Assembly (NCBI GenBank): GCA_001516025.1
Contig: LOEU01000025.1
Location: forward strand, 111,923-175,922
Direction: 5' to 3'
DNA length: 64,000 nt
DNA from: a bacterium BRH_c32
GTDB lineage: Bacteria > Bacteroidota > Ignavibacteria > Ignavibacteriales > Melioribacteraceae
Shown piece by piece: positions 1 to 8,871 of this stretch (within the stretch, counting starts at the first letter, position 1; each line of letters begins with the position of its first letter). A program made the translations under genes and the position numbers. The notes under the pieces are model-generated. The model had not been told where the DNA came from. It worked only from the letters and a program-made list of their open reading frames with translations, and did no database searches.

Positions 1-195
1 GGTACTAATAATTATTTTGAAAATGTTCCGATTAAAAGTTTGAAAAAATTTGAAAACGAATTTCTCGAATATGTTGAATTAAGATATCCTCAAATTTTTG
101 AATCTATTCGTTCAGAAAAAGTATTAACTGAACCAACATTAGAAAATATTAAAAAAGCATTTTCGGAATTTTCCGAAAAATTTAATGCAGCTTAA
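1..195 (+). CDS. atpA: ATP synthase F1 subunit alpha, C-terminal end (partial)
   Basis: The window opens inside a reading frame that is open from base 1 and stops at 193-195. The 64 visible residues form a charged helical tail that starts GTNNYFENVPI and contains FLEYVELRYPQIFESI, as at the C-terminus of F1 alpha subunits. Its place 19 bp before atpG is the standard alpha-gamma order of F1 operons. The catalytic core lies outside the window. The identification rests on position plus the tail and is good but not absolute. Confidence 0.85.
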   Translation, partial: GTNNYFENVPIKSLKKFENEFLEYVELRYPQIFESIRSEKVLTEPTLENIKKAFSEFSEKFNAA

Positions 196-214
196 AAGGT
201 AAACTTTATTTCAT

Positions 215-1099
215 ATGGCAACATTACGGGACATAAAAGGTAGAATAGGCGGAATTAAAAGTACGCAGCAAATAACAAAAGCTATGAAAATGGTTGCTGC
301 TGCGCGCTTGAGAAGAGCGCAAGAAAATGCTCTTAATGCACGTCCTTATTCTAAAAAGATTACCGAACTCCTTAATAATTTATTAAGTGTAGAAAAAAAT
401 ATTGAAAGTGATTTGATTCAGGAAAGAGAAATCAAGAATATTGCTGTTGTCGTTGTTACTTCTGATCGTGGTCTTTGCGGTGGTTTTAATATGAATATTA
501 TTAGAACTGTCGAAGAATTATTAAAAGGGGAATATTCGAATTACGTTGCAGGAGACAATTTACAGCTTTATTGCATCGGGAAAAAAGGTGCTGATTATTT
601 CTCTAAACGTTTTAATAATGTACCCGGAAATTATTCGGGTATTTTCTCTCATCTCAAGTTTGATTTTGCTGCTAAATTAATTGCTGATTTAAAATTCAAA
701 TTCCTAAATCATGAGATCGATAGACTTGTTGTTGTTTATAATGAATTTAAATCGGTAGTTACACAGAATGTGCGTATTGAGCAGCTCTTACCTATAAAAC
801 CGGAAATTACAACCGAAGATAATAAGTTAGATAACGTTGAATATATTTACGAGCCGGATAAGTCAGCAATTATTAATTCTTTATTGCCAAAATATTTGAA
901 TACTCAAATGTGGAAAATATTACTAGAATCTTATACCGCAGAATTAGGTGCCAGAATGACAGCAATGGATATGGCTACTGAAAATGCTAAAGAATTAATT
1001 AAGTCGCTTCAATTGACTTATAACAAAATTAGACAGGCATCAATTACAACGGAGATTATTGAGATTGTTTCGGGTGCTAATTCCTTAAAAGAAAGTTAA
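215..1099 (+). CDS. atpG: ATP synthase F1 subunit gamma
   Basis: This is the central rotor shaft of the F1 ATPase, which couples proton flow through F0 to ATP synthesis at the inner membrane. At 294 residues it has normal family length. The N-terminal helix carries IKGRIGGIKSTQQITKAMKM, the Rossmann-like middle has VVTSDRGLCGGFN at about 81-93, and the C-terminal helix has the signature ELGARMTAMDMATENA. The start ATG is 19 bp after atpA. No beta (atpD) or epsilon (atpC) gene follows; ffh comes next, so the F1 genes are split between loci, as is common in Bacteroidota and Chlorobi. Confidence 0.97.
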   Translation: MATLRDIKGRIGGIKSTQQITKAMKMVAAARLRRAQENALNARPYSKKITELLNNLLSVEKNIESDLIQEREIKNIAVVVVTSDRGLCGGFNMNIIRTVEELLKGEYSNYVAGDNLQLYCIGKKGADYFSKRFNNVPGNYSGIFSHLKFDFAAKLIADLKFKFLNHEIDRLVVVYNEFKSVVTQNVRIEQLLPIKPEITTEDNKLDNVEYIYEPDKSAIINSLLPKYLNTQMWKILLESYTAELGARMTAMDMATENAKELIKSLQLTYNKIRQASITTEIIEIVSGANSLKES

Positions 1100-1152
1100 G
1101 ATTTGAATTTGAATTTTTTTCAAATTTTGTTATCTTAAGGTTTGCGTGATTT

Positions 1153-2487
1153 ATGCTTGATGACATTACCTTAAAATTTGAACGAGTTCTTAAAAAAGTA
1201 ACCGGTCAAGGTAAACTTTCCGAGAGTAATATCTCAGATAGTTTAAGAGAAATCCGTATTGCTTTACTTGATGCTGACGTTAATTATAAAGTTGCTAAGC
1301 AATTTATTGATGATGTAAAAGTAAAAGCACTTGGACAAGAAGTATTAACTTCTATTACTCCCGGTCAATTAATCACAAAAATAATTTATGATGAATTGAC
1401 TCAACTGATGGGAGGAAAGGGAACAGAGATTTCTCTTAATCCAAGCGGTGTAACGGTTATTCTTATTGTCGGACTTCAAGGTTCCGGTAAAACAACTTTT
1501 AGCGGAAAATTAGCAAAGTTTCTTACTGAACGAAAAAGAAATGTTCTTTTAACTGCTGCTGATATTTATAGACCTGCTGCTATTGAGCAATTGAAGATTC
1601 TGGGAAGTCAAATTAAAATCCCTGTGTTTTCAATTGACGGTGAAAAAAACGCCGTAAAGATAGCAGAAGAATCAATTAAATATGCTAAAGAAAATAATCT
1701 TAATACGGTAATTATTGATACAGCCGGTCGTCTTCATGTGGACGAAGAGATGATGAATGAAGTGGCTGCTATTAAAAAAGCAGTTAATCCATCAGAGACG
1801 TTATTCGTAGTTGATTCGATGACAGGCCAAGATGCAGTAAATTCGGCAAAGGCATTTAATGATAAACTCGAATTTAACGGCATTGTTCTTACAAAGCTTG
1901 ATGGTGATTCAAGAGGCGGATGCGCTCTCTCGATTAGAGCAGTGGTTGAGAAGCCGGTTAAGTTTATTAGCTTAGGAGAAAAACTCGATTCGATTGAGAT
2001 TTTTTATCCCGAGCGTCTTGCTTCGAGAATTTTAGGTAGAGGTGATGTTGTTTCCCTTGTTGAAAAAGCTCAAAAGGAATTCGATGAAAAAGATGCCGAA
2101 GATTTAGAAAAGAAAATTCTCACTAATAAATTTGATTTTGATGATTTTCTTAAGCAGATTAAGATGATTAAAAAAATGGGTTCATTGAAATCCATTTTAG
2201 GAATGATTCCCGGTCTCTCGTCATCGGTTAAAAATGCAGATGTCGATGATAATCAGCTTGTTAAGGTTGAAGCTATTGTTCAATCGATGACTAGAAAAGA
2301 GAGAACGAATCCGAAAATATTAAACGGAAGCCGCAGAAAAAGAATTGCTATTGGAAGCGGAACTTCTATTCAGGATGTAAATAGATTAATAAAGCAATTT
2401 GCCGACATGCAAAAAATGATGAAGATGCTAAATTCAAAAGGCGGAAAATCAATGCTTGGCAATTTGAAAAATTTTAGAGTAAATTAA
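1153..2487 (+). CDS. ffh: Signal recognition particle protein Ffh (SRP54)
   Basis: This GTPase binds signal sequences and 4.5S RNA and delivers ribosomes to FtsY at the membrane. Its 444 residues show the NG domain first, with G1 GLQGSGKTT at about 107, DTAGRLHVD at about 187 and TKLDGDSRGG at about 245. A methionine-rich M domain follows (about 325-444), with the RNA-binding stretch NGSRRKRIAIGSGTS and the QKMMKML region. It heads the translation cluster ffh-rpsP-khpA-rimM-trmD-rplS and is 53 bp from atpG, separated by only a weak AT hairpin. Confidence 0.98.
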   Translation: MLDDITLKFERVLKKVTGQGKLSESNISDSLREIRIALLDADVNYKVAKQFIDDVKVKALGQEVLTSITPGQLITKIIYDELTQLMGGKGTEISLNPSGVTVILIVGLQGSGKTTFSGKLAKFLTERKRNVLLTAADIYRPAAIEQLKILGSQIKIPVFSIDGEKNAVKIAEESIKYAKENNLNTVIIDTAGRLHVDEEMMNEVAAIKKAVNPSETLFVVDSMTGQDAVNSAKAFNDKLEFNGIVLTKLDGDSRGGCALSIRAVVEKPVKFISLGEKLDSIEIFYPERLASRILGRGDVVSLVEKAQKEFDEKDAEDLEKKILTNKFDFDDFLKQIKMIKKMGSLKSILGMIPGLSSSVKNADVDDNQLVKVEAIVQSMTRKERTNPKILNGSRRKRIAIGSGTSIQDVNRLIKQFADMQKMMKMLNSKGGKSMLGNLKNFRVN

Positions 2488-2504
2488 GAATTAAATTATA
2501 ATTA

Positions 2505-2510
2505 GGAGGT
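2505..2510 (+). promoter_or_regulatory. Shine-Dalgarno site for rpsP (TTG start)
   Basis: The sequence AGGAGGT ends about nine bases before the TTG at 2520. It is a full-strength ribosome binding site and supports TTG as the start of rpsP, because the encoded protein then begins with the canonical [10 protein letters not shown] of S16. Confidence 0.75.
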
Positions 2511-2519
2511 ATATTAAAC

Positions 2520-2960
2520 TTGGCTGTTAGACTAAGACTAAAAAGGATGGGAAAGAAAAAGCAACCGGTATATAAATTGGTTGCAGCAGATGCAAGATCA
2601 CCAAGAGATGGTAAGTTTATTGAGGCGATTGGTTTGTATAATCCGAAATCTGACCCTGCAGTTGTTGAAATTAATCAAGAAAGAGCGTTATATTGGCTTG
2701 GTGTTGGTGCTCAACCTACGGATACAGTAAGAAACTTGTTAAGTGCTGAAGGTGTTTTATTAAAACATAACTTAAAATCGAAAAAAGTTTCAGAAGAGAA
2801 ATTCAATTCTGAAGTAGAAGATTGGCAGAAAATGCAAGAAGCAAAAAAATTGGCTTCAGCCGGAAAAAGAGAAGCTAAAAAGAAATCCGCTGAAAAAGAT
2901 TTGAATAAAAATAATGATGCAGCGGAAGTAAAGGGTACTGCTTCCGGAGAAAACGAATAA
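2520..2960 (+). CDS. rpsP: 30S ribosomal protein S16
   Basis: This is a small-subunit protein that binds 16S rRNA during 30S assembly. Residues 1-80 are canonical, with the N-terminus [20 protein letters not shown] and the later GLYNPKSDP. At 146 residues it is much longer than the roughly 80-90 residues of E. coli S16. The extra C-terminal 60 residues are rich in Lys, Glu and Ala, a tail also known from Bacteroidota S16. The start is TTG behind a strong Shine-Dalgarno site. It lies 32 bp after ffh and 60 bp before khpA. Confidence 0.96.
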   Translation: MAVRLRLKRMGKKKQPVYKLVAADARSPRDGKFIEAIGLYNPKSDPAVVEINQERALYWLGVGAQPTDTVRNLLSAEGVLLKHNLKSKKVSEEKFNSEVEDWQKMQEAKKLASAGKREAKKKSAEKDLNKNNDAAEVKGTASGENE

Positions 2961-3020
2961 TTGATTTCGGATATCTGCATTTAAAAAAGTACCCGTGTCC
3001 ATTATTATATAGGTATTCCC

Positions 3021-3254
3021 ATGAAGGAATTTATTGAATTTATTGCTAAGCATCTTGTTGATAATCCGGATAGTGTTACGGTAGAACAGACTGCCCCGGA
3101 TGAAAAAACAATCGAGTTAACCTTAAAGGTTGGCGCGGATGATGTTGGTAAAGTAATTGGAAAACAAGGTAAGACTGCTCAAGCTATGAGAACTTTGTTA
3201 ACTGCGATTGCTGCCAAAGATGGCAAAAGAGCTATACTAAAAATATTGGATTAA
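3021..3254 (+). CDS. khpA: KH-domain RNA-binding protein KhpA (YlqC family)
   Basis: This is a small cytoplasmic RNA-binding protein of 77 residues made of a single KH domain. The GxxG loop appears in VGKVIGKQGKTAQAMRTL at about 42-59. The family is nearly always found between rpsP and rimM, as here. In Gram-positives it partners KhpB and affects RNA metabolism and cell size; its role in this phylum is inferred. The stop codon directly abuts the GTG start of rimM, so the two are translationally coupled. Confidence 0.93.
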   Translation: MKEFIEFIAKHLVDNPDSVTVEQTAPDEKTIELTLKVGADDVGKVIGKQGKTAQAMRTLLTAIAAKDGKRAILKILD

Positions 3255-3770
3255 GTGCAAGAGCTTTTCCTTGTTGCGGAATTATCGTCCGCTTCGAAAA
3301 AGGATGGCTACTTACTGATCACTCCATATTCTGATTTTCGAGAGCGTTATTTTGATCTTGGTCTCGTATATATCGAAGTTTTTGGTGTGGTTAAAGGGTT
3401 CTATGTTGAAGATGTTTTTTCTTTAAATAATGATATCGCTCTTAAGTTTAAGAATTTTGATACTTTCGAGGATGTTCAATTTTTGATTGGAAAAAAGGTC
3501 TTTATCACTTCCGATGAATTAGTAGAGCTGCCGGAAAATACTTTTTTTATACACGATTTAATTGGCTCTGTCATAATGTCGGGGACAAAAGAATTAGGTA
3601 TATTGAAAGAGGTGATTCAATTACCCGCTAATGATATTTATATCGGAATTGATAAAACCGGTAAGGAATTTAAATTCCCGGCGGTCAAAGACTATGTGGA
3701 AAAAGTGAATATCCGAAAAAAAGTAGTTCTCCTTAAAGAGAGCTGTGCAGTTTTATACGATGAGAATTGA
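3255..3770 (+). CDS. rimM: Ribosome maturation factor RimM
   Basis: RimM helps process and fold the 3' domain of 16S rRNA during 30S assembly and contacts S19. The 171 residues match the usual length. The N-terminal beta-barrel domain (about 1-85) is followed by a PRC-barrel-like domain (about 95-168) containing DLIGSVIMSGTKELG. The GTG start sits immediately after the khpA stop with no gap. The protein is divergent, so the call leans partly on its position between khpA and trmD. Confidence 0.92.
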   Translation: MQELFLVAELSSASKKDGYLLITPYSDFRERYFDLGLVYIEVFGVVKGFYVEDVFSLNNDIALKFKNFDTFEDVQFLIGKKVFITSDELVELPENTFFIHDLIGSVIMSGTKELGILKEVIQLPANDIYIGIDKTGKEFKFPAVKDYVEKVNIRKKVVLLKESCAVLYDEN

Positions 3771-4440
3771 TATTATATCTGCTGTGCCTGATTTGCTCAT
3801 TTCTCCTTTGAATACGAGTATCTTAAAGCGTGCTCAAGATAAAAATAAGGTGCAAATATATGTTCATAATCTTAGAGATTATGCGCATGATAAGCATAGA
3901 CAGATAGATGATAAGCCATTTGGCGGCGGACCCGGAATGCTTCTCAAACCGGAACCGTTCTTTGAATGCATTGAAAAATTGAAATCAGAGAGAAATTATA
4001 GTCATATTATTTTTACTTCTCCTAAAGGAAAAGTATTTAATCAAAAATGTGCTAACGATTTTTCTATCTGTGAAAATTTGATGATTATTGCAGGTCATTA
4101 TAAAGGTATTGATGATCGAGTAAGAGAGATGTTTTGCAGTGATGAGATATCGATCGGAAATTTTGTTTTAAGCGGAGGTGAACTTCCTGCTTTAATTATT
4201 GTAGATGCTGTTGTGCGTTTAATACCGGGGGTATTAAATGATAGTGAAAGTGCTCTACTGGATTCTTTGATGGATGGTGAAGTAGTAGAACCTCCATTTT
4301 ATACCAGACCTGCCGAGTACCGCGGTCTGAGGGTGCCCGATGTTCTTTTATCGGGACATGAAAAAAAGATAAAAGATTGGAAAGAAGAGCAATCGAAAGC
4401 TTTAACTGAAAATTGGAAAAAAATAAATAGTATGGAGTAG
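3760..4440 (+). CDS. trmD: tRNA (guanine-N1)-methyltransferase TrmD
   Basis: TrmD methylates G37 of tRNAs with S-adenosylmethionine and prevents frameshifting. It shows the SPOUT trefoil-knot motifs [24 protein letters not shown] and [14 protein letters not shown]. The start is taken at ATG 3760, which gives [13 protein letters not shown] and 226 residues. An in-frame GTG at 3745 would add five residues unlike the family. With ATG 3760 the gene overlaps rimM by 11 bases, which suggests translational coupling. Confidence 0.97.
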   Translation: MRIDIISAVPDLLISPLNTSILKRAQDKNKVQIYVHNLRDYAHDKHRQIDDKPFGGGPGMLLKPEPFFECIEKLKSERNYSHIIFTSPKGKVFNQKCANDFSICENLMIIAGHYKGIDDRVREMFCSDEISIGNFVLSGGELPALIIVDAVVRLIPGVLNDSESALLDSLMDGEVVEPPFYTRPAEYRGLRVPDVLLSGHEKKIKDWKEEQSKALTENWKKINSME

Positions 4441-4445
4441 TAGAA

Positions 4446-4793
4446 ATGGATAATATTCACGCATTATTAAATGATCAGGTTAAAAATGAGTTCCCACCAT
4501 TCAAACCGGGTGATCATGTTCGCATTGACGTTCGTGTAGTCGAAGGCGATAAAGAAAGAATTCAAGCTTATGAAGGCGATGTAATTAGCATTCGTGGTAA
4601 TGGGTTAAATAAAACTTTTACCGTAAGAAAAATGTCGAGTGGTGTTGGCGTTGAAAGAATATTTAATTACAATTCACCTAGAATAGCCAAAGTAGAGCTA
4701 TTAAAACAAGGTAAAGTTAGACGTGCTAAACTATTCTACTTGAGAGAATTATCTGGTAAAGCAGCTCGTATCAAAAGTAAAAATGTTAGATAA
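4446..4793 (+). CDS. rplS: 50S ribosomal protein L19
   Basis: L19 lies at the 30S-50S interface of the large subunit. The 115 residues contain the family signature in order: [43 protein letters not shown] and [12 protein letters not shown]. It starts 5 bp after trmD and is the last gene of the ffh cluster. A strong intrinsic terminator follows 12 bp after the stop. Confidence 0.98.
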   Translation: MDNIHALLNDQVKNEFPPFKPGDHVRIDVRVVEGDKERIQAYEGDVISIRGNGLNKTFTVRKMSSGVGVERIFNYNSPRIAKVELLKQGKVRRAKLFYLRELSGKAARIKSKNVR

Positions 4794-4805
4794 AAAGGGT
4801 TTATT

Positions 4806-4829
4806 AGCCGCTTGAATGCGGCTTTTTTA
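4806..4829 (+). terminator. Intrinsic terminator of the ffh-rplS operon
   Basis: A 6-bp GC-rich stem, AGCCGC pairing with GCGGCT around a six-base loop, is followed by a T run. It sits 12 bp after rplS and just before the next gene. An ATG inside it (4816) is an implausible start for that gene. Confidence 0.85.
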
Positions 4830-4833
4830 TTTT

Positions 4834-5601
4834 ATGAATACTACTAATTTTTATATACCTAAAAATATCTATTCAGCTTTCCTCGCATTAACAACACCGG
4901 CACTCAGCACTTATAATTTTATTACCAAGAACGCCTCTCTTATTACCCGTGAACTTAATGGTGATAAAGATGCTATCGGTCTTATACCATCCTGTGAATT
5001 AATTAATAATAAAAATATTTTTGTCTCGAGCAAGATTGCAATCTCGTTCGATGGTCCACTTTCGAATTCTTATTTTTATTTTAAACCGAACCAAAAGGAA
5101 TTATCAAAAATCTTTCTTCGCGGTGATGTTACTTTGAATGAGGTTCTTCTTTCAAAGATTTTATTTACAGAGCTATATTCCACTAATCCCGAATTTATTA
5201 TTGATACGAAACAGAAACTCTCTGATGTCGATAATTATATTATTGCAGGTAATGAAAATCTTGATTCGAGAGTTTTTGGAAAGGGTATGAGTCTCTCTGA
5301 TGAGATTGCTGAACTTATTGATTATCCTTATGTCAATTTCGTTGTTGCTTCCTATAATCAAGAGAAAATAGAAAAGCTGAATAAGGCAATGCTTAACTTA
5401 GATGAAATTGTCGAAGAGAATTTGGACAAAATATTGAAGAAAATTGATTTGTCAAATAACATCGAAACATTCGTCAGGGATAATATTGATAGTGTCTATT
5501 TTGAGTTGACAGAAAACGAAGTCGATGGATTAAAAGAATTAATTAAACAGCTTTATTATCATGGATTAATTGAAGATCTTTTTGAAATATCTTTTGTATA
5601 A
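4834..5601 (+). CDS. MqnA/MqnD-like periplasmic-binding-fold protein (putative menaquinone biosynthesis)
   Basis: This 255-residue soluble protein looks like a distant member of the MqnA/MqnD fold (chorismate dehydratase and related enzymes of the futalosine pathway). Points of resemblance are AIGLIPSCELI at about 48-58, SIAISFDGPLSNSYF-like strands, LRGDVTLNEVLLSKIL, and DNYIIAGNEN followed by SLSDEIAELIDYPYVNFVVAS. It stands alone between two terminators with no other mqn gene nearby. Start ATG 4834 is chosen because the upstream ATG 4816 lies in the terminator stem. Substrate and catalytic role are unproven; it could be a non-enzymatic relative. Confidence 0.55.
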   Translation: MNTTNFYIPKNIYSAFLALTTPALSTYNFITKNASLITRELNGDKDAIGLIPSCELINNKNIFVSSKIAISFDGPLSNSYFYFKPNQKELSKIFLRGDVTLNEVLLSKILFTELYSTNPEFIIDTKQKLSDVDNYIIAGNENLDSRVFGKGMSLSDEIAELIDYPYVNFVVASYNQEKIEKLNKAMLNLDEIVEENLDKILKKIDLSNNIETFVRDNIDSVYFELTENEVDGLKELIKQLYYHGLIEDLFEISFV

Positions 5602-5606
5602 AAAAA

Positions 5607-5636
5607 AGCAGTAAGGATATCCTTACTGCTTTTTTT
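5607..5636. terminator. Bidirectional terminator between the MqnA-like gene and serA
   Basis: A perfect 12-bp palindromic stem (5607-5618 with 5619-5630) has a T run on the right and an A run on the left. It can therefore end transcription from both converging genes. The hairpin starts six bases after the stop at 5601 and lies 22 bp from the serA stop. Confidence 0.85.
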
Positions 5637-5652
5637 AGTTCGCTGAAATCGA

Positions 5653-6846
5653 TTAATGTAACTCAACATGTGAATATGTAATTACGTTTGGATTCCTTTT
5701 TATTGCCGTTAACATTTCAGGTGTTGCCGCTGTATGCAATTTAAGAGTGCAGCATGCAGCCAGTCCTCCATCGAATATAATATTTTCAACTTCCTCAATA
5801 TTGATATCCCCCTGTCTCAGCACATCTAAAATTGAAGCCAATACACCCGGCTTATCATAATGTTTTACAACTAATTGATAGTGCGCATCGGTTATCTTTG
5901 CTCTATTAACCCAATGAGCAATTACTCCATTTTGAGTATAACCGAGTATAATGTTTATTGTTTCTTCAGCAACAGCGTTTTGAGCTTGTTCTGTTGATGC
6001 ACCAATATGATGAGTAATATATACATTATCAAGGTCCTTCAGTTTGGAACTGACTTCACCGCTTTTTGATTCAGGTTCTCCTTTGAAAACATCCAAACCA
6101 ACTTTAATATTCTTCTCTTTTACAGCTTTAATCAGAGCATCTTCATCAATAATATCAGCACGGGATGTATTTATAAGGATAGCTCCATCCTTCATCATAC
6201 CAAACATTTTGTCATTAAATAAATTTTTAGTTTGTGGTGTTGCAGGTAAATGTAATGAAACTATATCAGCTATCGGTAATATCTGATCGAATTCTTCAAA
6301 ATCTTTTACTCCATATCCTTCGATTCTTGAAATATCTTTCGCATAAATATTCATTCCAAATGCCTGAGCTCTTTTTGCTACTTCTCTACCAATATTACCA
6401 TAGCCAACTATTGCAAGAGTTTTGCCAAATAAACCTTCTGATTTTGAATACTCACCCTTATTCCATTTACCATTCTTAAAATCGATAACGTTACTGGGTA
6501 TCCTTCTATCGAGAGAAATCATTAATCCGATAGCAAGTTCTGCTACTGCAATAGAATTTTTGCCCGGGCAATTTGCAACATAGATACCTTTCTTATTTGC
6601 TGCAGCTATTTTAATATTATTAACACCTGCGCCTGCTCTTACGATTAGGTTAAGATTCTGTGCATTTTCAATCGTAGCTTCGTTTACGTTAGTGGAACGG
6701 ACGACTAAACAATCAACTTCTTTAGCAGCTTCAGGTAAGTCATTCTCACCTAGCTTTGGATTATAAATTACATCAATGCCTGCTTCCTCTAATTTTTTCA
6801 CATAAAGGTCAGGAAACTTATCGGCAATTAATACTTTCATTTTCAT
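5653..6846 (-). CDS. serA: D-3-phosphoglycerate dehydrogenase
   Basis: SerA oxidises 3-phosphoglycerate to 3-phosphohydroxypyruvate with NAD, the first step of serine synthesis. The 397 residues show the substrate-site RAGAGVNNI, the Rossmann motif GYGNIGREVAKRAQAFG (about 147-163), HLPATPQTKNLF, and the catalytic-histidine segment THHIGASTEQAQ. A C-terminal ACT domain (about 325-395, YDKPGVLASILDVL) probably senses serine. It is the shorter form without the extra ASB domain. A GGAG motif five bases upstream supports the first ATG. It is the last gene of the add-hutU-serA operon. Confidence 0.95.
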   Translation of the reverse strand: MKMKVLIADKFPDLYVKKLEEAGIDVIYNPKLGENDLPEAAKEVDCLVVRSTNVNEATIENAQNLNLIVRAGAGVNNIKIAAANKKGIYVANCPGKNSIAVAELAIGLMISLDRRIPSNVIDFKNGKWNKGEYSKSEGLFGKTLAIVGYGNIGREVAKRAQAFGMNIYAKDISRIEGYGVKDFEEFDQILPIADIVSLHLPATPQTKNLFNDKMFGMMKDGAILINTSRADIIDEDALIKAVKEKNIKVGLDVFKGEPESKSGEVSSKLKDLDNVYITHHIGASTEQAQNAVAEETINIILGYTQNGVIAHWVNRAKITDAHYQLVVKHYDKPGVLASILDVLRQGDINIEEVENIIFDGGLAACCTLKLHTAATPEMLTAIKRNPNVITYSHVELH

Positions 6847-6859
6847 ATCAGCTCCATTT

Positions 6860-8509
6860 TTAATGCAACATTGGTATTTTTATTTTGAATTTTTTAGCAT
6901 TTTCAATTGCTTGTGAATATCCTGCATCGGCATGTCGAACAATTCCCATTCCGGGATCATAAGTTAATACTCGCTCTAGTCTTTCTTCGGCTTCTTTCGT
7001 TCCATCTGCGACTACAACCATACCAGCATGAATTGATTTACCAATCCCTACTCCGCCGCCATGATGGACTGAAACCCAGCTTGCTCCTCCAATTGCATTT
7101 AGGAGAGCATTAAGTATAGGCCAATCGGCAATTGCGTCGCTGCCGTCTAACATAGCTTCCGTTTCCCTATTTGGTGAGGCAACAGAACCGCAATCTAAAT
7201 GATCACGCCCGATTACTATCGGTGCTTTTACCTTGCCATCAGCAACCAACTGATTAAATATCTTTCCCATTTTAGCTCTTTCGCCATAACCTAACCAACA
7301 AATGCGAGATGGAAGCCCTTGGAAATGAACTTTCTTTTGAGCCATCTCGATCCATCTTAAGAGTGGTTTATTTTCGGGGAAAGCTTCAATAATTGCTTTA
7401 TCTGTTTCGTAAATATCATTTGGATCGCCTGAAAGTGCAGCCCAGCGAAATGGACCCTTTCCATCACAGAAAAGAGGACGAATATATTCAGGTACAAATC
7501 CGGGAATATCAAAGGCATTCATTACTCCATTTTCTTTTGCCTCTCCTCTTATATTATTCCCATAATCGAATGCAATGGACCCCAACTTTTTCATATCTAA
7601 AAGTGCATTCATGTGAACGACAACGGTGGTGCGCGCTTTAGCAATATATTCTTCAGGATTTTCTTTCCTAAGTAGGAGAGCATCTTCAAAACTCATTCCC
7701 ATCGGGACATATCCGTTTAACATATCATGTGCAGATGTTTGATCGGTTAGTATATCAGGAATAATATTTTTATTTATCATTTTAGGAAGTATATCGGCGG
7801 CATTACCAACTAAACCAACTGACAAAGCTTTACCTGAATTCTTAGCTTCTAAAACAAGTTTCATAGCTTCATCAAAATCTTTTGTAATTATATCCAAGTA
7901 GCCTGTATCAATTCTTTTTTGAAGGCGTGATTCATCAACATCAATACCGAGGAAAGCAGCTCCGTTCATAGTAGCTGCTAATGGTTGAGCGCCGCCCATT
8001 CCTCCTATTCCTGCAGTTAATAAAAATTTACCGCTAAGAGATCCACCGAAATGCTTCCTTGCGCACTCAGCAAATGTTTCATAAGTACCTTGCAAGATTC
8101 CTTGAGTTCCGATATAAATCCAACTGCCTGCAGTCATCTGCCCATACATCGTTAATCCAAGTGATTCTAATCTTCTAAATTCATCCCAATTTGCCCAATC
8201 AGGAACTAGCATTGAATTGGAAATAATTACTCGAGGCGCATTCTCATGCGTTTTGAAAATTGCGACCGGCTTTCCTGATTGAACTAAGAGTGTTTCATTT
8301 GATTCTAAATTTCTTAAGGATTCCACAATTGCATTATACGCATCCCAATTTCTTGCTGCTTTTCCTTTGCCACCATAAACAATTAATTCATCCGGATTTT
8401 CTGCTACTTCAGGGTCTAAATTGTTCATTAACATTCTTAGTGCTGCTTCTTGAATCCACCCTTTACAACTTAATTCCGTTCCATGTGGTGCTCTGATTTC
8501 TTTAGCCAT
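6860..8509 (-). CDS. hutU: Urocanate hydratase
   Basis: HutU converts urocanate to imidazolone propionate in histidine breakdown, using a tightly bound NAD. The 549 residues are full length. Visible signatures are [34 protein letters not shown] (NAD site), [20 protein letters not shown] and the active-site segment [20 protein letters not shown]. Histidase, imidazolonepropionase and formiminoglutamase genes are not next to it. It lies 13 bp upstream of serA and 15 bp downstream of a small unknown gene, so it is cotranscribed with both. Confidence 0.98.
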   Translation of the reverse strand: MAKEIRAPHGTELSCKGWIQEAALRMLMNNLDPEVAENPDELIVYGGKGKAARNWDAYNAIVESLRNLESNETLLVQSGKPVAIFKTHENAPRVIISNSMLVPDWANWDEFRRLESLGLTMYGQMTAGSWIYIGTQGILQGTYETFAECARKHFGGSLSGKFLLTAGIGGMGGAQPLAATMNGAAFLGIDVDESRLQKRIDTGYLDIITKDFDEAMKLVLEAKNSGKALSVGLVGNAADILPKMINKNIIPDILTDQTSAHDMLNGYVPMGMSFEDALLLRKENPEEYIAKARTTVVVHMNALLDMKKLGSIAFDYGNNIRGEAKENGVMNAFDIPGFVPEYIRPLFCDGKGPFRWAALSGDPNDIYETDKAIIEAFPENKPLLRWIEMAQKKVHFQGLPSRICWLGYGERAKMGKIFNQLVADGKVKAPIVIGRDHLDCGSVASPNRETEAMLDGSDAIADWPILNALLNAIGGASWVSVHHGGGVGIGKSIHAGMVVVADGTKEAEERLERVLTYDPGMGIVRHADAGYSQAIENAKKFKIKIPMLH

Positions 8510-8524
8510 TATAAAATTTCTCTA

Positions 8525-8866
8525 TTAGTCTTTGAAATGATTTTCCATTAGTGCCGTATATTGTGTAAGCATCGATTTATACAACCACCTTTTCATAAAC
8601 CAAGCTTTCTTAACCTGTCCTTGAATAAACTTAATATTTTCTTTTAATTGAAAAGTTAATTTTGTTTTTTCATCTTTAGTAAATTTAATAATATCACTAC
8701 CGCTTGTATCAATTTTATCGATAATCGATTGAAATGATTTTACAAATTCATAGTATTTGTTATCATCGCTCATCTGCTTAATTGCCTGTTTGCAGAATGT
8801 TAGTAATATTTTTTTTTCGTTTTTATCAAATTCATAGTTGTAGTTTTTAAATAAGCTTTTTGACAT
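8525..8866 (-). CDS. Unknown small protein in the add-hutU operon
   Basis: I do not recognise this 113-residue protein. It has no signal peptide or membrane segment and is charged and Lys-rich. It is probably all-helical, with two amphipathic stretches (about 15-50 and 65-108). Its C-terminal half carries an aromatic and basic run around KKAWFMKRWLYKSML. It starts 5 bp after add and ends 15 bp before hutU, so it is almost certainly cotranscribed with both. Function unknown; a regulatory or accessory role in the operon is only a guess. Confidence 0.7.
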   Translation of the reverse strand: MSKSLFKNYNYEFDKNEKKILLTFCKQAIKQMSDDNKYYEFVKSFQSIIDKIDTSGSDIIKFTKDEKTKLTFQLKENIKFIQGQVKKAWFMKRWLYKSMLTQYTALMENHFKD

Positions 8867-8871
8867 ATTTC

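Noticed and set aside
1106..1126. AT-only hairpin AATTTGAA-TTTTT-TTCAAATT between atpG and ffh as a terminator
   Set aside because: The stem has almost no GC pairs and no clean T tract follows, so it is unlikely to stop polymerase.
4816..4833. Upstream ATG of the MqnA-like gene
   Set aside because: It lies inside the terminator stem of rplS and would add six residues unlike the family.
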